Assembly (NCBI GenBank): GCA_023395755.1
Contig: JAEWYG010000138.1
Coordinates: forward strand, 1 to 10,505
Origin: Actinomycetes bacterium
Lineage (GTDB): Bacteria > Actinomycetota > Coriobacteriia > Coriobacteriales > Eggerthellaceae
Reading direction: 5' to 3'
Length of the DNA: 10,505 nucleotides
Part shown: one piece after another, positions 1 through 6,706 of the stretch
Layout of the letters: every line of letters begins with the position of its first letter
Numbering within the stretch: position 1 is the first letter of the stretch
Notes under the pieces: generated by a model
Told to the model about the DNA's origin: nothing
Seen by the model: the letters and a program-made list of their open reading frames with translations, nothing else
Databases searched by the model: none
Made by a program: the position numbers and the translations under genes

Positions 1-30
1 GTAGTAAGTACTGTTTTCGTCACTGAAACG

Positions 31-49
31 CGCGCAGGAGTGCTGCGCG
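31..49 (+). promoter_or_regulatory. GC-rich stem-loop in the secA leader
   Basis: The bases CGCGCAG (31-37) and CTGCGCG (43-49) form a perfect 7-bp inverted repeat around the 5-base loop GAGTG. No T-run follows, so it does not look like a rho-independent terminator. It ends 28 bases before the preferred secA start and could be a leader structure, an mRNA stability or processing element, or chance. The window begins only 30 bases upstream, so its relation to any upstream gene cannot be judged. Confidence 0.35.
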
Positions 50-59
50 ATCATCCATG

Positions 60-66
60 AAAAGGA
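60..66 (+). promoter_or_regulatory. Ribosome binding site deciding the secA start
   Basis: AAAAGGA lies 11 bases before the ATG at 78. It favours that ATG over the in-frame ATG at 57, whose nearest purine-rich match (AGGAG at 36-40) is 16 bases away and partly inside the stem-loop. Confidence 0.55.
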
Positions 67-77
67 CGGCGCGATAC

Positions 78-2894
78 ATGGCAGGATTCCTATCCAAGCT
101 GCTCACCCTCGGCGAGGGAAAGCAGATGAAAAGTTATGAGGCTACAGCGCAGAAGGTCAATGGCCTAGAGACTGAGATGCAGGCTAAAAGCGATGCGGAG
201 TTGCGCGCTCTTACAGCAGCGTTCCGCGAGCGTGCCGATGCTGGTGAAGATTTGAAAAGTTTGTTACCTGAGGCGTTTGCTGCCGTGCGCGAAGCATCCG
301 TTCGCACACTAGGTATGCGCCATTTCGACGTACAACTTATCGGTGGTATGGCTCTCAATGACGGACAGATTGCCGAGATGAAAACGGGTGAAGGAAAGAC
401 GCTCGTGTCTACCCTTGCTGGCTACCTGAATGCGGTGTCGGGTAATAACGTGCATATCGTTACCGTGAATGACTATTTGGCCCGCCGAGACAGTGAGTGG
501 ATGGGTCAGATATATCGCTTCCTCGGCATGGAAGTGGGGCTTATTCAAAACGGAATGCGTCCCGACAAGAAAAAACCCGCCTATGCTGCTGCGGTTACCT
601 ATGGCACGAATTCGGAGTTTGGCTTTGATTACCTGCGTGACAACATGGTTACGCGTGCCGATGCGCGCGTGCAGCGAGGCCACCATTTCGCTATCGTCGA
701 CGAAGTTGACTCCATCCTCATTGACGAAGCTCGTACACCCCTTATCATTTCAGGTGCGGGTACTCAGGCGGCTGAGACGTACAATAAGTTCGCTCGTGTT
801 ATGGTGGGCATTACGCCTGAGGTCGACTTCGATATGGATGAGGCGAAGAAGACTATTAATGCCACCGAGGGCGGCCTTGAAAAGATTGAGGCAATGCTCG
901 GCATTGACGATATCTATGCCGATCCATCGGGGCAGCTGGCAAATCACTTGCAGCAGGCCCTGAAAGCGCAATTCCTATTCCATCGCGATGTAGACTACGT
1001 CGTGGTTGATGGGGAAGTAAAAATTGTTGATGAATTTACGGGCCGCATTATGGAAGGTCGTCGTTATTCCGAGGGGTTGCACCAGGCACTTGAGGCGAAA
1101 GAGCGCGTGCTGGTTCGCGAGGAAAATCAAACGTTGGCCACTATTACCTTACAAAACTACTTCCGTCTCTACGAAAAACTTTCGGGCATGACAGGTACGG
1201 CTATGACGGAGGATGCCGAGTTTCGTCAGATTTATAAGCTGCCCGTCGTGGCTATTCCTCCGAACCGTCCGGTGGCGCGTAAAGATGAGGATGATTTAAT
1301 CTACCGTAGCGTTGAAGCTAAGTTTAATGCCGTAGCCGATGACGTAGCCGAACGCCATGCGGCGGGACAGCCTTGTCTTATTGGTACGGTATCCATTGAA
1401 AGTTCTGAGAAGCTTTCGCGTTTGCTGGATAAGCGTGGCATACGCCATGAGACGCTGAATGCAAAAAACCATGAGCGCGAGGCGCATATTATCGCGCAGG
1501 CCGGCCGTGTGGGTGCGGTTACCATTGCCACCAACATGGCGGGACGCGGTACTGACATTTTGTTGGGCGGCAATCCTGAGGTGCTGGCTGACGATGCGCT
1601 GCGTGCAAAGGGATTTGACCCCGAGCGCAACACTGACGATGTAATTGAAGAGGGGGCTGATAATACTGCTCCTGCACCCAGCGATGAACAACGCGCCGAG
1701 GCGTTGGCTCAGGCCAAGGCGGTGTGTGCTGAAGAGCACGACCGCGTGATCGCTGCGGGAGGTTTGTGTGTGGTTGGTACCGAGCGCCATGAATCGCGAC
1801 GTATTGACAATCAGCTTCGTGGTCGTGCGGGTCGTCAGGGAGATCCGGGCACCACTCAGTTCTATCTTTCGTTGGAAGACGATCTGATGCGCTTGTTCGG
1901 CGGAAACCGCATGGATACCATTGGCCGCATGATGGAAAAGACCGACATGCCCGAAGATATGCCCATTCAGGCGGGCATGGTATCTAAGGCCATTGAGGGC
2001 GCTCAGCGCCAAGTGGAGAGCATGCACTTTGCTGCACGTAAGAACGTACTTGAATACGACGACGTTATGAACTTGCAGCGTGCGGCTATTTACGGCGAAC
2101 GTAACGCCATCTTGGATGGCAAAGATATGGCCGAGCGTATCCCTGAAATCATTGAGGAAGCGGCCGAAAGTGTCGTTTCTGAAAACTGTCCCGACAAGGT
2201 TCCTAGCGACGACTGGGATGCCAAGGCGGTAGACCTCTGGGCGGCGAATATGACGGGTCATGAGGGCTTCAAAGTGGGAGATATTAACCATGAAGACGAC
2301 CCCGAAGCGCTTGCAGAGGCATTGGAGGGATATCTGGAGGGTGTGTACGAAGAGAAGACTGAGCTTTTGGGTGAGCCGGTCATGAAGACACTTGAGGCTC
2401 AGGTCATGCTTCGCATTATCGATACCCGCTGGATGGCGCATCTGCAAGAGATGGACTATCTGAAAGCTGGTATTGGACTGCGCGCGTTTGGTCAACGCGA
2501 CCCCCTGGTGGAATACAAGAACGAAGCTTATAACGCGTTTCAAAGCCTTACCTCTTCGATGTATGAAGACTACTTGCGTACGCTTTTGCGTTTGCAGGTG
2601 GCCGTACAAGAGCAAAAGCCTGAATTGGCGGAGGGAGCCAGCCCCCTTGATGGAAAGGTGAGTTATTCCTCTCCGGAGGCGGCGCTTGAGGAAACGGGTG
2701 TGGCTGCTGCGCGTCGGGGTACAGCTCCTTCGACACCCACTGGGCACGTTACGCCACCGCCGAAGCCTGCAGCCGCCCGACCACAAACGTTTGAGAAGGA
2801 TAAGGACGATCCTTTTGCCGACGTTGGTCGTAACGACCCGTGCCCCTGTGGTTCGGGCCTCAAGTATAAGAAGTGTCACGGCAAGAACGCATAG
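78..2894 (+). CDS. secA: Preprotein translocase ATPase SecA
   Basis: SecA is the cytoplasmic motor that binds SecYEG and uses ATP to push unfolded preproteins across the membrane. The 938-residue product has the full family layout. The Walker A segment MKTGEGKT is at residues 101-108 (K107), the DEVD Walker B motif at 208-211, and the preprotein cross-linking region follows. The second nucleotide-binding fold contains NMAGRGTDI and the arginine-finger segment QLRGRAGRQGDPG. The C-terminus is a linker plus a SEC-C zinc tail with C922, C924, C933 and H934, which in known SecAs binds SecB or ribosomes. The length is somewhat above Bacillus SecA (about 840) because the zinc tail is kept. I chose ATG 78 because MAGFLSKLL matches the usual family N-terminus and an AAAGGA site precedes it; ATG 57 would add seven residues. 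It ends in TAG seven bases before prfB. Identity is near certain; only the start is debatable. Confidence 0.98.
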   Translation: MAGFLSKLLTLGEGKQMKSYEATAQKVNGLETEMQAKSDAELRALTAAFRERADAGEDLKSLLPEAFAAVREASVRTLGMRHFDVQLIGGMALNDGQIAEMKTGEGKTLVSTLAGYLNAVSGNNVHIVTVNDYLARRDSEWMGQIYRFLGMEVGLIQNGMRPDKKKPAYAAAVTYGTNSEFGFDYLRDNMVTRADARVQRGHHFAIVDEVDSILIDEARTPLIISGAGTQAAETYNKFARVMVGITPEVDFDMDEAKKTINATEGGLEKIEAMLGIDDIYADPSGQLANHLQQALKAQFLFHRDVDYVVVDGEVKIVDEFTGRIMEGRRYSEGLHQALEAKERVLVREENQTLATITLQNYFRLYEKLSGMTGTAMTEDAEFRQIYKLPVVAIPPNRPVARKDEDDLIYRSVEAKFNAVADDVAERHAAGQPCLIGTVSIESSEKLSRLLDKRGIRHETLNAKNHEREAHIIAQAGRVGAVTIATNMAGRGTDILLGGNPEVLADDALRAKGFDPERNTDDVIEEGADNTAPAPSDEQRAEALAQAKAVCAEEHDRVIAAGGLCVVGTERHESRRIDNQLRGRAGRQGDPGTTQFYLSLEDDLMRLFGGNRMDTIGRMMEKTDMPEDMPIQAGMVSKAIEGAQRQVESMHFAARKNVLEYDDVMNLQRAAIYGERNAILDGKDMAERIPEIIEEAAESVVSENCPDKVPSDDWDAKAVDLWAANMTGHEGFKVGDINHEDDPEALAEALEGYLEGVYEEKTELLGEPVMKTLEAQVMLRIIDTRWMAHLQEMDYLKAGIGLRAFGQRDPLVEYKNEAYNAFQSLTSSMYEDYLRTLLRLQVAVQEQKPELAEGASPLDGKVSYSSPEAALEETGVAAARRGTAPSTPTGHVTPPPKPAAARPQTFEKDKDDPFADVGRNDPCPCGSGLKYKKCHGKNA

Positions 2895-2901
2895 GCAGGG
2901 T

Positions 2902-3993
2902 ATGGCTGATATAAGCGAAAAAAACATTGAACAGAAGGCTCAGCGTATCGAGGATGCGCACGGTTTTCTGCATATAAGCACACTGATAAGTGATTTGGCC
3001 AAGCTTGATGAGGAGATAGCTCAGCCTGGTTTCTGGGACGATGCGTCTCATGCGCAGGTTATTTCCAAGCAGGCAAGTAACCTGCGTGAAACTATTCATG
3101 ATTACGATGAGGCTGCCGCGCTTTTGGACGATGCTCGTGCGGCGCTTGAGTTGGCCGATGAGGACGAAGCGTTTGCGGCTGAGGCTGATGAAGCGCTGAA
3201 TCGTCTTTCTGGTATGCTCGAGGGCCTTGAGATAGCTTCATGGTTTTCGGGGCGGTTCGACGGCGGCGATGCTATTCTTACCGTGAATCCTGGTTCTGGT
3301 GGCTTAGAAGCCCAGGATTGGACGGAGATGCTTTACCGTATGTATGTGCGCTACGCCGAGAATAAAGGTTGGAAGGTTACTGTTCTCGATTTAGTGCCCG
3401 GAGAGGGCATTGGTTTAGACAAGGCGACTATTCAGGTGGAGGGTCGCAATGTCTTCGGTATGCTGAAAAGTGAGAGTGGCGTACACCGCCTAGTGCGTAT
3501 ATCGCCGACCGACGATAAAAAGCGCCGCCACACCACGTTTGCCGGGGTGGAGGTCTTGCCGGTATTGCCTGACGATATCGAGGTGGATTTGAACCCCGCC
3601 GACGTGCGCGTGGATGTGTATCGTTCCAGTGGTCCTGGTGGTCAGTGTGTAAACACAACCGACTCGGCCGTTCGTCTAACGCACCTGCCTACGGGACTCG
3701 TGGTAACTTGCCAGAACGAGAAATCTCAGCTGCAGAACAAAGAAGCCGCCTTTCGTGTGCTGCGTGCCAAGCTTTATGAGCTTGAGGAACAGAAACGTTT
3801 GGCAGAATTAGATGAATTGCGTGGCGACCGCATGGACAACTCGTTCGGTAGCCAGATTCGCAACTACGTGTTGTATCCTTACCAGATGGTTAAGGATGTT
3901 CGAAGTGGCATTGAAACAGGTAATGTAGATGCCGTACTGGATGGCGATTTAGAGCAATTCGTGATTGGTTATCATAAATGGAGGGTGTCTTAA
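2902..3993 (+). CDS. prfB: Peptide chain release factor 2 (RF2), with variant SPT tripeptide
   Basis: RF2 reads UGA and UAA stop codons in the ribosomal A site and triggers peptide release. The 363-residue product has the usual size (Escherichia coli: 365). The N-terminal helical domain is followed by the PGSGGLEAQDW segment, the codon-reading loop, the GGQ motif at residues 246-248 (GPGGQCVN), and the conserved NEKSQLQNK stretch. It begins seven bases after the secA stop, with overlapping purine motifs (AGG at 2893-2895, AGGG at 2897-2900) as the ribosome site. Two points are unusual. The stop-codon tripeptide is S201-P202-T203, where RF2 normally has Ser-Pro-Phe; position 203 is thus the RF1-type Thr, although the surrounding sequence (HRLVRIS, RRHT, AQDW, QLQNK) is clearly RF2. 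The gene is also one uninterrupted frame, lacking the in-frame TGA and +1 frameshift that autoregulates many prfB genes. Family assignment is secure; the effect of the tripeptide change is unknown. Confidence 0.97.
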   Translation: MADISEKNIEQKAQRIEDAHGFLHISTLISDLAKLDEEIAQPGFWDDASHAQVISKQASNLRETIHDYDEAAALLDDARAALELADEDEAFAAEADEALNRLSGMLEGLEIASWFSGRFDGGDAILTVNPGSGGLEAQDWTEMLYRMYVRYAENKGWKVTVLDLVPGEGIGLDKATIQVEGRNVFGMLKSESGVHRLVRISPTDDKKRRHTTFAGVEVLPVLPDDIEVDLNPADVRVDVYRSSGPGGQCVNTTDSAVRLTHLPTGLVVTCQNEKSQLQNKEAAFRVLRAKLYELEEQKRLAELDELRGDRMDNSFGSQIRNYVLYPYQMVKDVRSGIETGNVDAVLDGDLEQFVIGYHKWRVS

Positions 3994-3997
3994 TAAT

Positions 3998-4004
3998 GGA
4001 AGGA
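3998..4004 (+). promoter_or_regulatory. Ribosome binding site of the transketolase N-terminal half
   Basis: GGAAGGA lies six bases before the ATG at 4011 and selects that codon. A competing GGAGGG at 3979-3985 sits about ten bases before the in-frame ATG at 3996, so a start five residues longer cannot be excluded. Confidence 0.5.
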
Positions 4005-4010
4005 ACAGGC

Positions 4011-4850
4011 ATGACCGAGCTTGAACGGCGCGCTAACGAGATGCGCATAGATATCGTGCGTATGATTGCGGAGGCGGGCAGTGGTCATCCGGGTGGATCG
4101 CTCTCGAGCGCTGATATCCTGGCTGCTATTTACTTCGGCGGCGTGTTAAGGCACGATCCGAAAAACCCACAAGACGGTTTGCGTGACCGGTTTATTTTGG
4201 CAAAAGGCCATGCAGCACCAGCATTATATGCAGTTCTCGCTCAGGCGGGCTATTTCCCTCGCGAGGAGCTTACTACCTTGCGCAAGTTGGGCAGTAGGCT
4301 TCAGGGACATCCCGACTCAAATCAGCTTCCAGGTGTGGAGGTATCCACGGGGTCGCTCGGACAAGGGCTCTCTATTGCCGCAGGCGCTGCGGCGGGTTTG
4401 GTACTTGAGGGGGGAGGCCAGGCTGTGTTCACGCTGTTGGGTGATGGTGAATGTCAAGAAGGCCAGGTGTGGGAGGCTGCGATGTTTGCAGCTCATCGCC
4501 GCTTAGACAATCTTGTAGCCATTGTAGACCGCAACGGTTTACAGATCGATGGATGCACAGCTGATGTGTGCGATCCGGGCGACTTGGGTGCGAAGTTTGC
4601 GGCGTTCGGTTGGGCTGTGAGCGAGGTAGATGGCCACGATATTACTGCTCTTATCGAGACGCTTGTGACTGCAAAGACCTCTCGTTGCGGTAAGCCGCAG
4701 GTGATCATTGCTCATACGGTCAAAGGTAAGGGTGTGTCGTTTATGGAAAACGAGGCAGGCTGGCATGGTAAAGCGCCGAATGCCGAACAGTTGACACATG
4801 CGCTCTCCGAACTGGAAGACGCTCAGGGGAAGGAGAGCTGCTGTGGTTAA
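4011..4850 (+). CDS. Transketolase, N-terminal (TPP pyrophosphate-binding) subunit
   Basis: This is half of a split transketolase, which moves two-carbon units between sugar phosphates in the non-oxidative pentose phosphate pathway using thiamine diphosphate. The 279-residue product holds the pyrophosphate-binding domain. H26 sits in GSGHPGGS and H67 in LAKGHAA, both typical substrate or cofactor histidines. STGSLGQG follows, and the thiamine-diphosphate/Mg motif starts with GDG at 144-146 and ends at N175 (VDRN). It stops in TAA where the pyrimidine-binding half would begin in a fused enzyme; that half is the next gene. Split forms are common in Firmicutes, Thermotogae and some Actinobacteria, so this is not a broken gene. 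It starts 17 bases after prfB and overlaps the next gene by eight bases, suggesting coupled, equimolar synthesis. A start at 3996 is possible. A related two-subunit transketolase-like enzyme with another substrate cannot be excluded. Confidence 0.94.
   Translation: MTELERRANEMRIDIVRMIAEAGSGHPGGSLSSADILAAIYFGGVLRHDPKNPQDGLRDRFILAKGHAAPALYAVLAQAGYFPREELTTLRKLGSRLQGHPDSNQLPGVEVSTGSLGQGLSIAAGAAAGLVLEGGGQAVFTLLGDGECQEGQVWEAAMFAAHRRLDNLVAIVDRNGLQIDGCTADVCDPGDLGAKFAAFGWAVSEVDGHDITALIETLVTAKTSRCGKPQVIIAHTVKGKGVSFMENEAGWHGKAPNAEQLTHALSELEDAQGKESCCG
4830..4835 (+). promoter_or_regulatory. Ribosome binding site of the transketolase C-terminal half
   Basis: AAGGAG lies seven bases before GTG 4843, inside the end of the preceding gene. 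It identifies GTG 4843 as the start; the upstream in-frame ATG at 4798 lies within the coding sequence of the preceding gene and would add residues unlike the family. Confidence 0.75.
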
Positions 4851-5817
4851 GCTCGCAAATGAAGTTCAGGCTCAGCAGAAAAAAGCAACGCGTGCCGCTT
4901 ATGGTGCGACACTGGCAGAACTCGCCAGCGAGGGTTTGCCGGTGGTGGCGGTGGATGCCGATCTTACGGGGTCGACCACAACTAAGAAATTAGCCGATGA
5001 TGGCTTTGCAGATCGTCTGTTCAACTGCGGTATTGCTGAGCAGAATATGGTAGACGTGGCGGCTGGTTTGGCTATTACGGGGAATATCGCTTATACGGGT
5101 TCATTTGCCGTTTTTGGTACAGGTCGTGTATATGACCAAATTCGCAACACCGTATGTTACAGCAACTTGAATGTAAAAATTGCCCCCACGCATGCAGGTA
5201 TCTCCGTTGGCCCTGATGGTGGTAGCCATCAGATGCTTGAGGATATATCACTCATGCGTGGGCTTCCTAATATGCGCGTGCTTGTTCCGGCCGACTATGC
5301 TTCGGCGCGGGCAGCTTTACGCTTGGCTGCCGCTACGCCAGGTCCAGTGTACGTACGTATGGGCCGCGCCTCGGTTCCGTGTGTGTATGCAGATGATGTC
5401 GACCTCGAGATAGGCCGTGCCTATGTACTGCGTGAAGGTGTCGACGCTACGATTGTGGCCTGTGGTGTTGAGGTGGAGCAGGCTCTTAAGGCTGCTGAGA
5501 TGCTCGCGGCTGAAGGTGTTTCTGTTGAGGTAATCGATGCGTTTTCCGTGAAGCCACTCGATGAGGATACCATCGTGGCCTCCGTTGCTAAGACCGGTTG
5601 CGTTGTGGTGGCTGAAGAGCACAGTGTGCTGGGTGGCCTTGGCTCTGCCGTTGCTGAAGCGCTTGCTTCTAAACATCCTGCGCATGTGGAGTTTGTGGGT
5701 ATGCGTGATATGTTTGGCAAGTCGGGAGAGTTTGAAGAGTTGCTCGACTACTTTGCTATGGGCGCCGCGGCGATTGTCGAAGCTGTGAAGACGGTTATGG
5801 CAACGAAGCTTCTCTGA
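4843..5817 (+). CDS. Transketolase, C-terminal (pyrimidine-binding) subunit
   Basis: This is the second half of the split transketolase. It supplies the pyrimidine-binding domain and the C-terminal domain and completes the active site at the subunit interface. The 324-residue product contains FNCGIAEQNM with E66, the glutamate that activates thiamine diphosphate in this family. SFAVFGTGRVYDQIR follows, then THAG at 116-119 and the SVGPDGGSHQ loop that contacts substrate. From about residue 195 comes the transketolase C-terminal fold (DATIVACG, VIDAFSVKPLD, VVVAEEHSVLGGLG). It starts at GTG with a strong AAGGAG site and overlaps the stop of the N-terminal half by eight bases (GTGGTTAA), a layout typical of translational coupling. 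It ends in TGA followed directly by an in-frame TAA. A 46-base gap then leads to ftsE. 1-deoxyxylulose-5-phosphate synthase shares this fold but is normally a single long chain, so transketolase is the better call. Confidence 0.94.
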   Translation: MVKLANEVQAQQKKATRAAYGATLAELASEGLPVVAVDADLTGSTTTKKLADDGFADRLFNCGIAEQNMVDVAAGLAITGNIAYTGSFAVFGTGRVYDQIRNTVCYSNLNVKIAPTHAGISVGPDGGSHQMLEDISLMRGLPNMRVLVPADYASARAALRLAAATPGPVYVRMGRASVPCVYADDVDLEIGRAYVLREGVDATIVACGVEVEQALKAAEMLAAEGVSVEVIDAFSVKPLDEDTIVASVAKTGCVVVAEEHSVLGGLGSAVAEALASKHPAHVEFVGMRDMFGKSGEFEELLDYFAMGAAAIVEAVKTVMATKLL

Positions 5818-5820
5818 TAA
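5815..5820 (+). other. Tandem in-frame stop codons TGA TAA
   Basis: The transketolase C-terminal gene ends in TGA (5815-5817), followed without a gap by an in-frame TAA (5818-5820). It is the only TGA terminator among the seven complete genes here; the others use TAG (secA, ftsE, S41 gene) or TAA (prfB, transketolase N-terminal half, ftsX). The second stop would catch readthrough of the TGA. Confidence 0.9.
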
Positions 5821-5853
5821 GATTCAAACGTCTCAGTACATCACTATTCGAAC

Positions 5854-5857
5854 GGAG
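5854..5857 (+). promoter_or_regulatory. Ribosome binding site of ftsE
   Basis: GGAG lies six bases before GTG 5864. No comparable site precedes the later in-frame GTG at 5972, so this site is the main support for the long N-terminus of FtsE. The rest of the 46-base gap (5818-5863) shows no hairpin with a T-run and no convincing promoter. Confidence 0.65.
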
Positions 5858-5863
5858 CATTCT

Positions 5864-6706
5864 GTGACGAACGATATTAGCCAAGGGGGTTCTGCGCGTC
5901 CTATTGGTCGCCCTGGCGCCCGTGCGGCCCACTCCCGACAGGCGACGTCGCAGCTTTCTGCGTCGCTGCCCGTGCTGGAAGTTGACGACATCCCCCAGCA
6001 GACGGGCACGCCGGTCATTACCTTCGATCATGTATCGAAAGTCTATCCAGCTCAGCCGAATAAGCCGGCGCTTGCCGACATATCGCTGCAGATCTATGCA
6101 GGTGAATTTATCTTCCTGGTAGGTCACTCTGGCTCAGGCAAGTCTACTTTCATTCGTATGCTTATTCGTGAGATTAAGCCCTCGCAGGGCAACATTTACG
6201 TGGCAGACGAAGATTTAACGACGATGCGCAATTGGCGCGTGCCGTATCTACGCCGCAATATTGGTTGCGTTTTCCAAGATTTCAAGCTGCTGCCGAACAA
6301 GACGGTGTTCGAGAATGTGGCATTTGCGCTTGAGGTTATTGGGAAGAGTCGCCATGTTATTAAGACGCAGGTGCCTGAAGTGCTGCGTTTGGTTGGTCTT
6401 CAAGATAAGCTTAATAAACGTCCCGACCAGCTTTCTGGTGGCGAACAGCAGCGCGTATCCATCGCTCGCGCTATTGTGAATCGTCCTCCGCTGCTCATAT
6501 GCGATGAGCCCACCGGCAACCTTGACCCGCAGACATCGCGCGGCATCATGGACTTGCTTGAGCGAATTAACCGCACAGGTACTACCGTGCTTGTTGCTAC
6601 GCACGACCGCGAGATGGTTGACAATATGCGTCGGCGTGTTATCGCGCTGGATCGCGGTCACCTTACCCGCGACCAAGATCGGGGGGTGTACGGTTTCGAT
6701 GTCTAG
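5864..6706 (+). CDS. ftsE: Cell division ATP-binding protein FtsE, with N-terminal extension
   Basis: FtsE is the cytoplasmic ATPase of the FtsEX complex, which acts at the division septum and switches on peptidoglycan hydrolases through FtsX. The 280-residue product has all ABC motifs: Walker A GHSGSGKST at 87-95, Q-loop Q138, signature LSGGEQQR at 190-197, Walker B LLICDEP at 210-216 with E215, D-loop at 219-222 and H-loop H247. It ends in an RDQDRGVYG tail like actinobacterial FtsE. The family is usually about 220-230 residues; here the conserved fold begins only near residue 50 (VITFDHVSKVYP). The preceding part is rich in Ala, Ser, Arg, Pro and Gln and has no recognisable domain, so it is probably disordered and cytoplasmic. 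The start is GTG with a GGAG site. It overlaps ftsX by eight bases, the common ftsEX arrangement. Confidence 0.96.
   Translation: MTNDISQGGSARPIGRPGARAAHSRQATSQLSASLPVLEVDDIPQQTGTPVITFDHVSKVYPAQPNKPALADISLQIYAGEFIFLVGHSGSGKSTFIRMLIREIKPSQGNIYVADEDLTTMRNWRVPYLRRNIGCVFQDFKLLPNKTVFENVAFALEVIGKSRHVIKTQVPEVLRLVGLQDKLNKRPDQLSGGEQQRVSIARAIVNRPPLLICDEPTGNLDPQTSRGIMDLLERINRTGTTVLVATHDREMVDNMRRRVIALDRGHLTRDQDRGVYGFDV

Noticed and set aside
1..60. Open frame from base 1 to TGA 58-60, overlapping ATG 57, as the tail of an upstream gene
   Set aside because: Only 19 codons are visible, the peptide resembles nothing I know, and an open stretch this short is expected by chance. It cannot be settled without upstream sequence.
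469..963. Plus-strand 164-codon frame inside secA in another register
   Set aside because: It overlaps the core ATPase domain of secA, has no ribosome site or domain, and is Arg/Ser/Leu-rich as expected of a shifted frame.
2686..2901. In-frame upward extension of prfB into the end of secA (72 more codons)
   Set aside because: The extra residues are basic, low-complexity and out of frame inside secA. RF2 has its normal length from ATG 2902.
1296..2927. Long open frame of 543 codons on the minus strand, antisense to secA
   Set aside because: It lies wholly opposite secA and the secA/prfB junction, its translation is rich in Arg, His, Leu and Ser with no recognisable domain, and secA itself is unmistakable. 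Long antisense frames often arise from codon bias in the sense gene.
4843..4850. Transketolase as a single gene broken by a frameshift
   Set aside because: Each half has its own stop or start, the second half has a strong ribosome site at the right spacing, and two-gene transketolases are common in related bacteria.
5818..5863. Terminator or promoter between the transketolase pair and ftsE
   Set aside because: No inverted repeat with a T-run and no well-spaced -35/-10 pair could be picked out; TTCAAA and TATTCG are weak matches only.
6504..6698. In-frame upward extension of ftsX inside ftsE, and the six-G run at 6681-6686 as a possible frameshift site giving an FtsE-FtsX fusion
   Set aside because: The extra 65 residues resemble nothing in FtsX, the ATG at 6699 gives the standard FtsX N-terminus, and the G run is more simply read as a ribosome binding site.
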